From: Pseudonocardiales bacterium
GTDB lineage: Bacteria; Actinomycetota; Actinomycetes; Mycobacteriales; Jatrophihabitantaceae
Direction: 5' to 3'
Length of the DNA stretch: 14,572 nt
Assembly (NCBI GenBank): GCA_030840415.1
Contig: JAVEEO010000468.1
Coordinates: forward strand, 1 to 14,572
Shown: positions 14,224 to 14,572 of the stretch, one piece after another
Position numbering within the stretch: position 1 is the stretch's first letter
Layout: each line of letters starts with the position of its first letter
Position numbers and translations under genes: made by a program
The notes under the pieces: generated by a model
The model's input: the letters and a program-made list of their open reading frames with translations, nothing else
Told to the model about the DNA's origin: nothing
The model's database searches: none

Positions 14224-14308
14224 CCTCCTCTGGCCAGCCCCAGGGTGCGGTGGAAAGCTAACGAGCCAGCCGGATGCGCTTCGGCACCCGGCTGACGCCG
14301 GTTGGAGG
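14224..14308 (+). promoter_or_regulatory. Structured leader of the cupin gene with possible Shine-Dalgarno sequestration
   Basis: The cupin Shine-Dalgarno GGAGG (14304-14308) is complementary to CCTCC (14224-14228). Between them lies a hairpin of AGCCGGATGC (14268-14277) and GCACCCGGCT (14284-14293), with 9 of 10 bases paired around GCTTCG. If folded, the helix would hide the ribosome-binding site. No riboswitch family is recognised with confidence. The rest of 14054-14316 shows no gene and no clear plus-strand promoter. Confidence 0.35.
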
Positions 14309-14316
14309 TACCCGTC

Positions 14317-14572
14317 ATGACTACAGTTCTGATCCGCAACCTCGAACGTGACGGCGAGCGCCGCCCCTTCGCCAAGCACGGCCACGCCGAGGTGGCCAGC
14401 GCGGGAGGCCTGACCCTGATGAGGGGGGTGTTCGAGCCGGGCTGGCGCTGGTCGCAGGACATCGCGCCGATCGCTGGCACCGATTCCTGCCAGACCCGGC
14501 ACCTGGGCCACGTCCTGTCCGGCTCGATGCGGATCAGGATCGACGACGGCACCGAGTACGACCTCGGACCGA
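14317..14572 (+). CDS. Cupin-domain protein, 3' end beyond the window
   Basis: The first 85 codons of a gene cut by the window edge. ATG at 14317 has GGAGG 8 bp upstream. The product begins MTTVLIRNLERDGERRPF and continues EPGWRWSQDIAPIAGTDSC, RHLGHVLSGSMRIRIDDGTEYDLGP, the pattern of small actinobacterial cupins in which a Trp-rich strand precedes the beta-barrel. The canonical HxH of metal-binding cupins is replaced by RHLGH (His62, His65), so metal binding cannot be asserted. No signal peptide is present; it is probably cytoplasmic. The substrate is unknown. It is divergent from the secreted propeller protein across a 263-bp gap, with a potentially structured leader. Confidence 0.85.
   Translation, partial: MTTVLIRNLERDGERRPFAKHGHAEVASAGGLTLMRGVFEPGWRWSQDIAPIAGTDSCQTRHLGHVLSGSMRIRIDDGTEYDLGP

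Noticed and set aside
1..14572. Mobile element, prophage, CRISPR or defence system
   Set aside because: No transposase, integrase, terminal inverted repeats, direct-repeat/spacer array or defence-domain protein is visible, and codon use is uniform throughout.

Overview
High-GC actinobacterial chromosome (Actinomycetota). The proteins are typical of the phylum, translation often starts at GTG, and an Actinobacteria-type SOS box (TCGAAC-N4-GTTCGA) lies beside lexA. The order miaA-dapF-hflX ... lexA / divergent LysM gene / nrdR resembles the Rv2718c-Rv2727c neighbourhood of Mycobacterium tuberculosis, while nrdR-nrdJ next to lexA is Streptomyces-like. I cannot place the genus; an actinobacterium outside both genera is likely.

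Layout. Positions 1-5169 are housekeeping: a DUF349 coiled-coil protein (minus) divergent from miaA (tRNA isopentenylation), then dapF (meso-DAP/lysine), hflX (ribosome-associated GTPase) and tatA (Tat translocase). The first three genes have TANNNT-like -10 hexamers 7-8 bp from the start codon, so they may be leaderless. Positions 5154-5348, between convergent tatA and lexA, hold a decayed 18-bp repeat, a 12-bp perfect terminator stem and four 14-15-bp repeats, the last of which is the 3' end of lexA.

Positions 5338-6939 form the DNA-damage module: lexA (minus) and a divergent membrane-anchored LysM protein of the Rv2719c/ChiZ type, separated by two LexA boxes and a possible RecA-independent (PafBC-type) promoter. 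Positions 6940-7337 (398 bp, no gene) form a dense regulatory region with a candidate sigma70 promoter, an NrdR box at its start point, DnaA-box-like 9-mers and a leader able to fold into a long hairpin. nrdR and nrdJ follow with an ATGA overlap: the repressor and the B12-dependent class II ribonucleotide reductase it presumably controls. Damage response, division control and dNTP supply therefore sit side by side.

An 18-bp terminator stem (10905-10948) ends nrdJ. The rest is accessory: a tryptophan-rich protein of unknown function (minus), a large secreted beta-propeller/Fn3 protein (minus), and, divergent from it, a cupin gene cut by the window edge, whose Shine-Dalgarno can pair with an upstream CCTCC.

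All genes on both strands have the same GC-rich codon use; I see no insertion sequence, tRNA, rRNA, CRISPR or phage gene. No clearly new system is present. The best leads are the nrdRJ leader, the doubly controlled lexA/LysM intergenic region and the duplicated lexA terminus.
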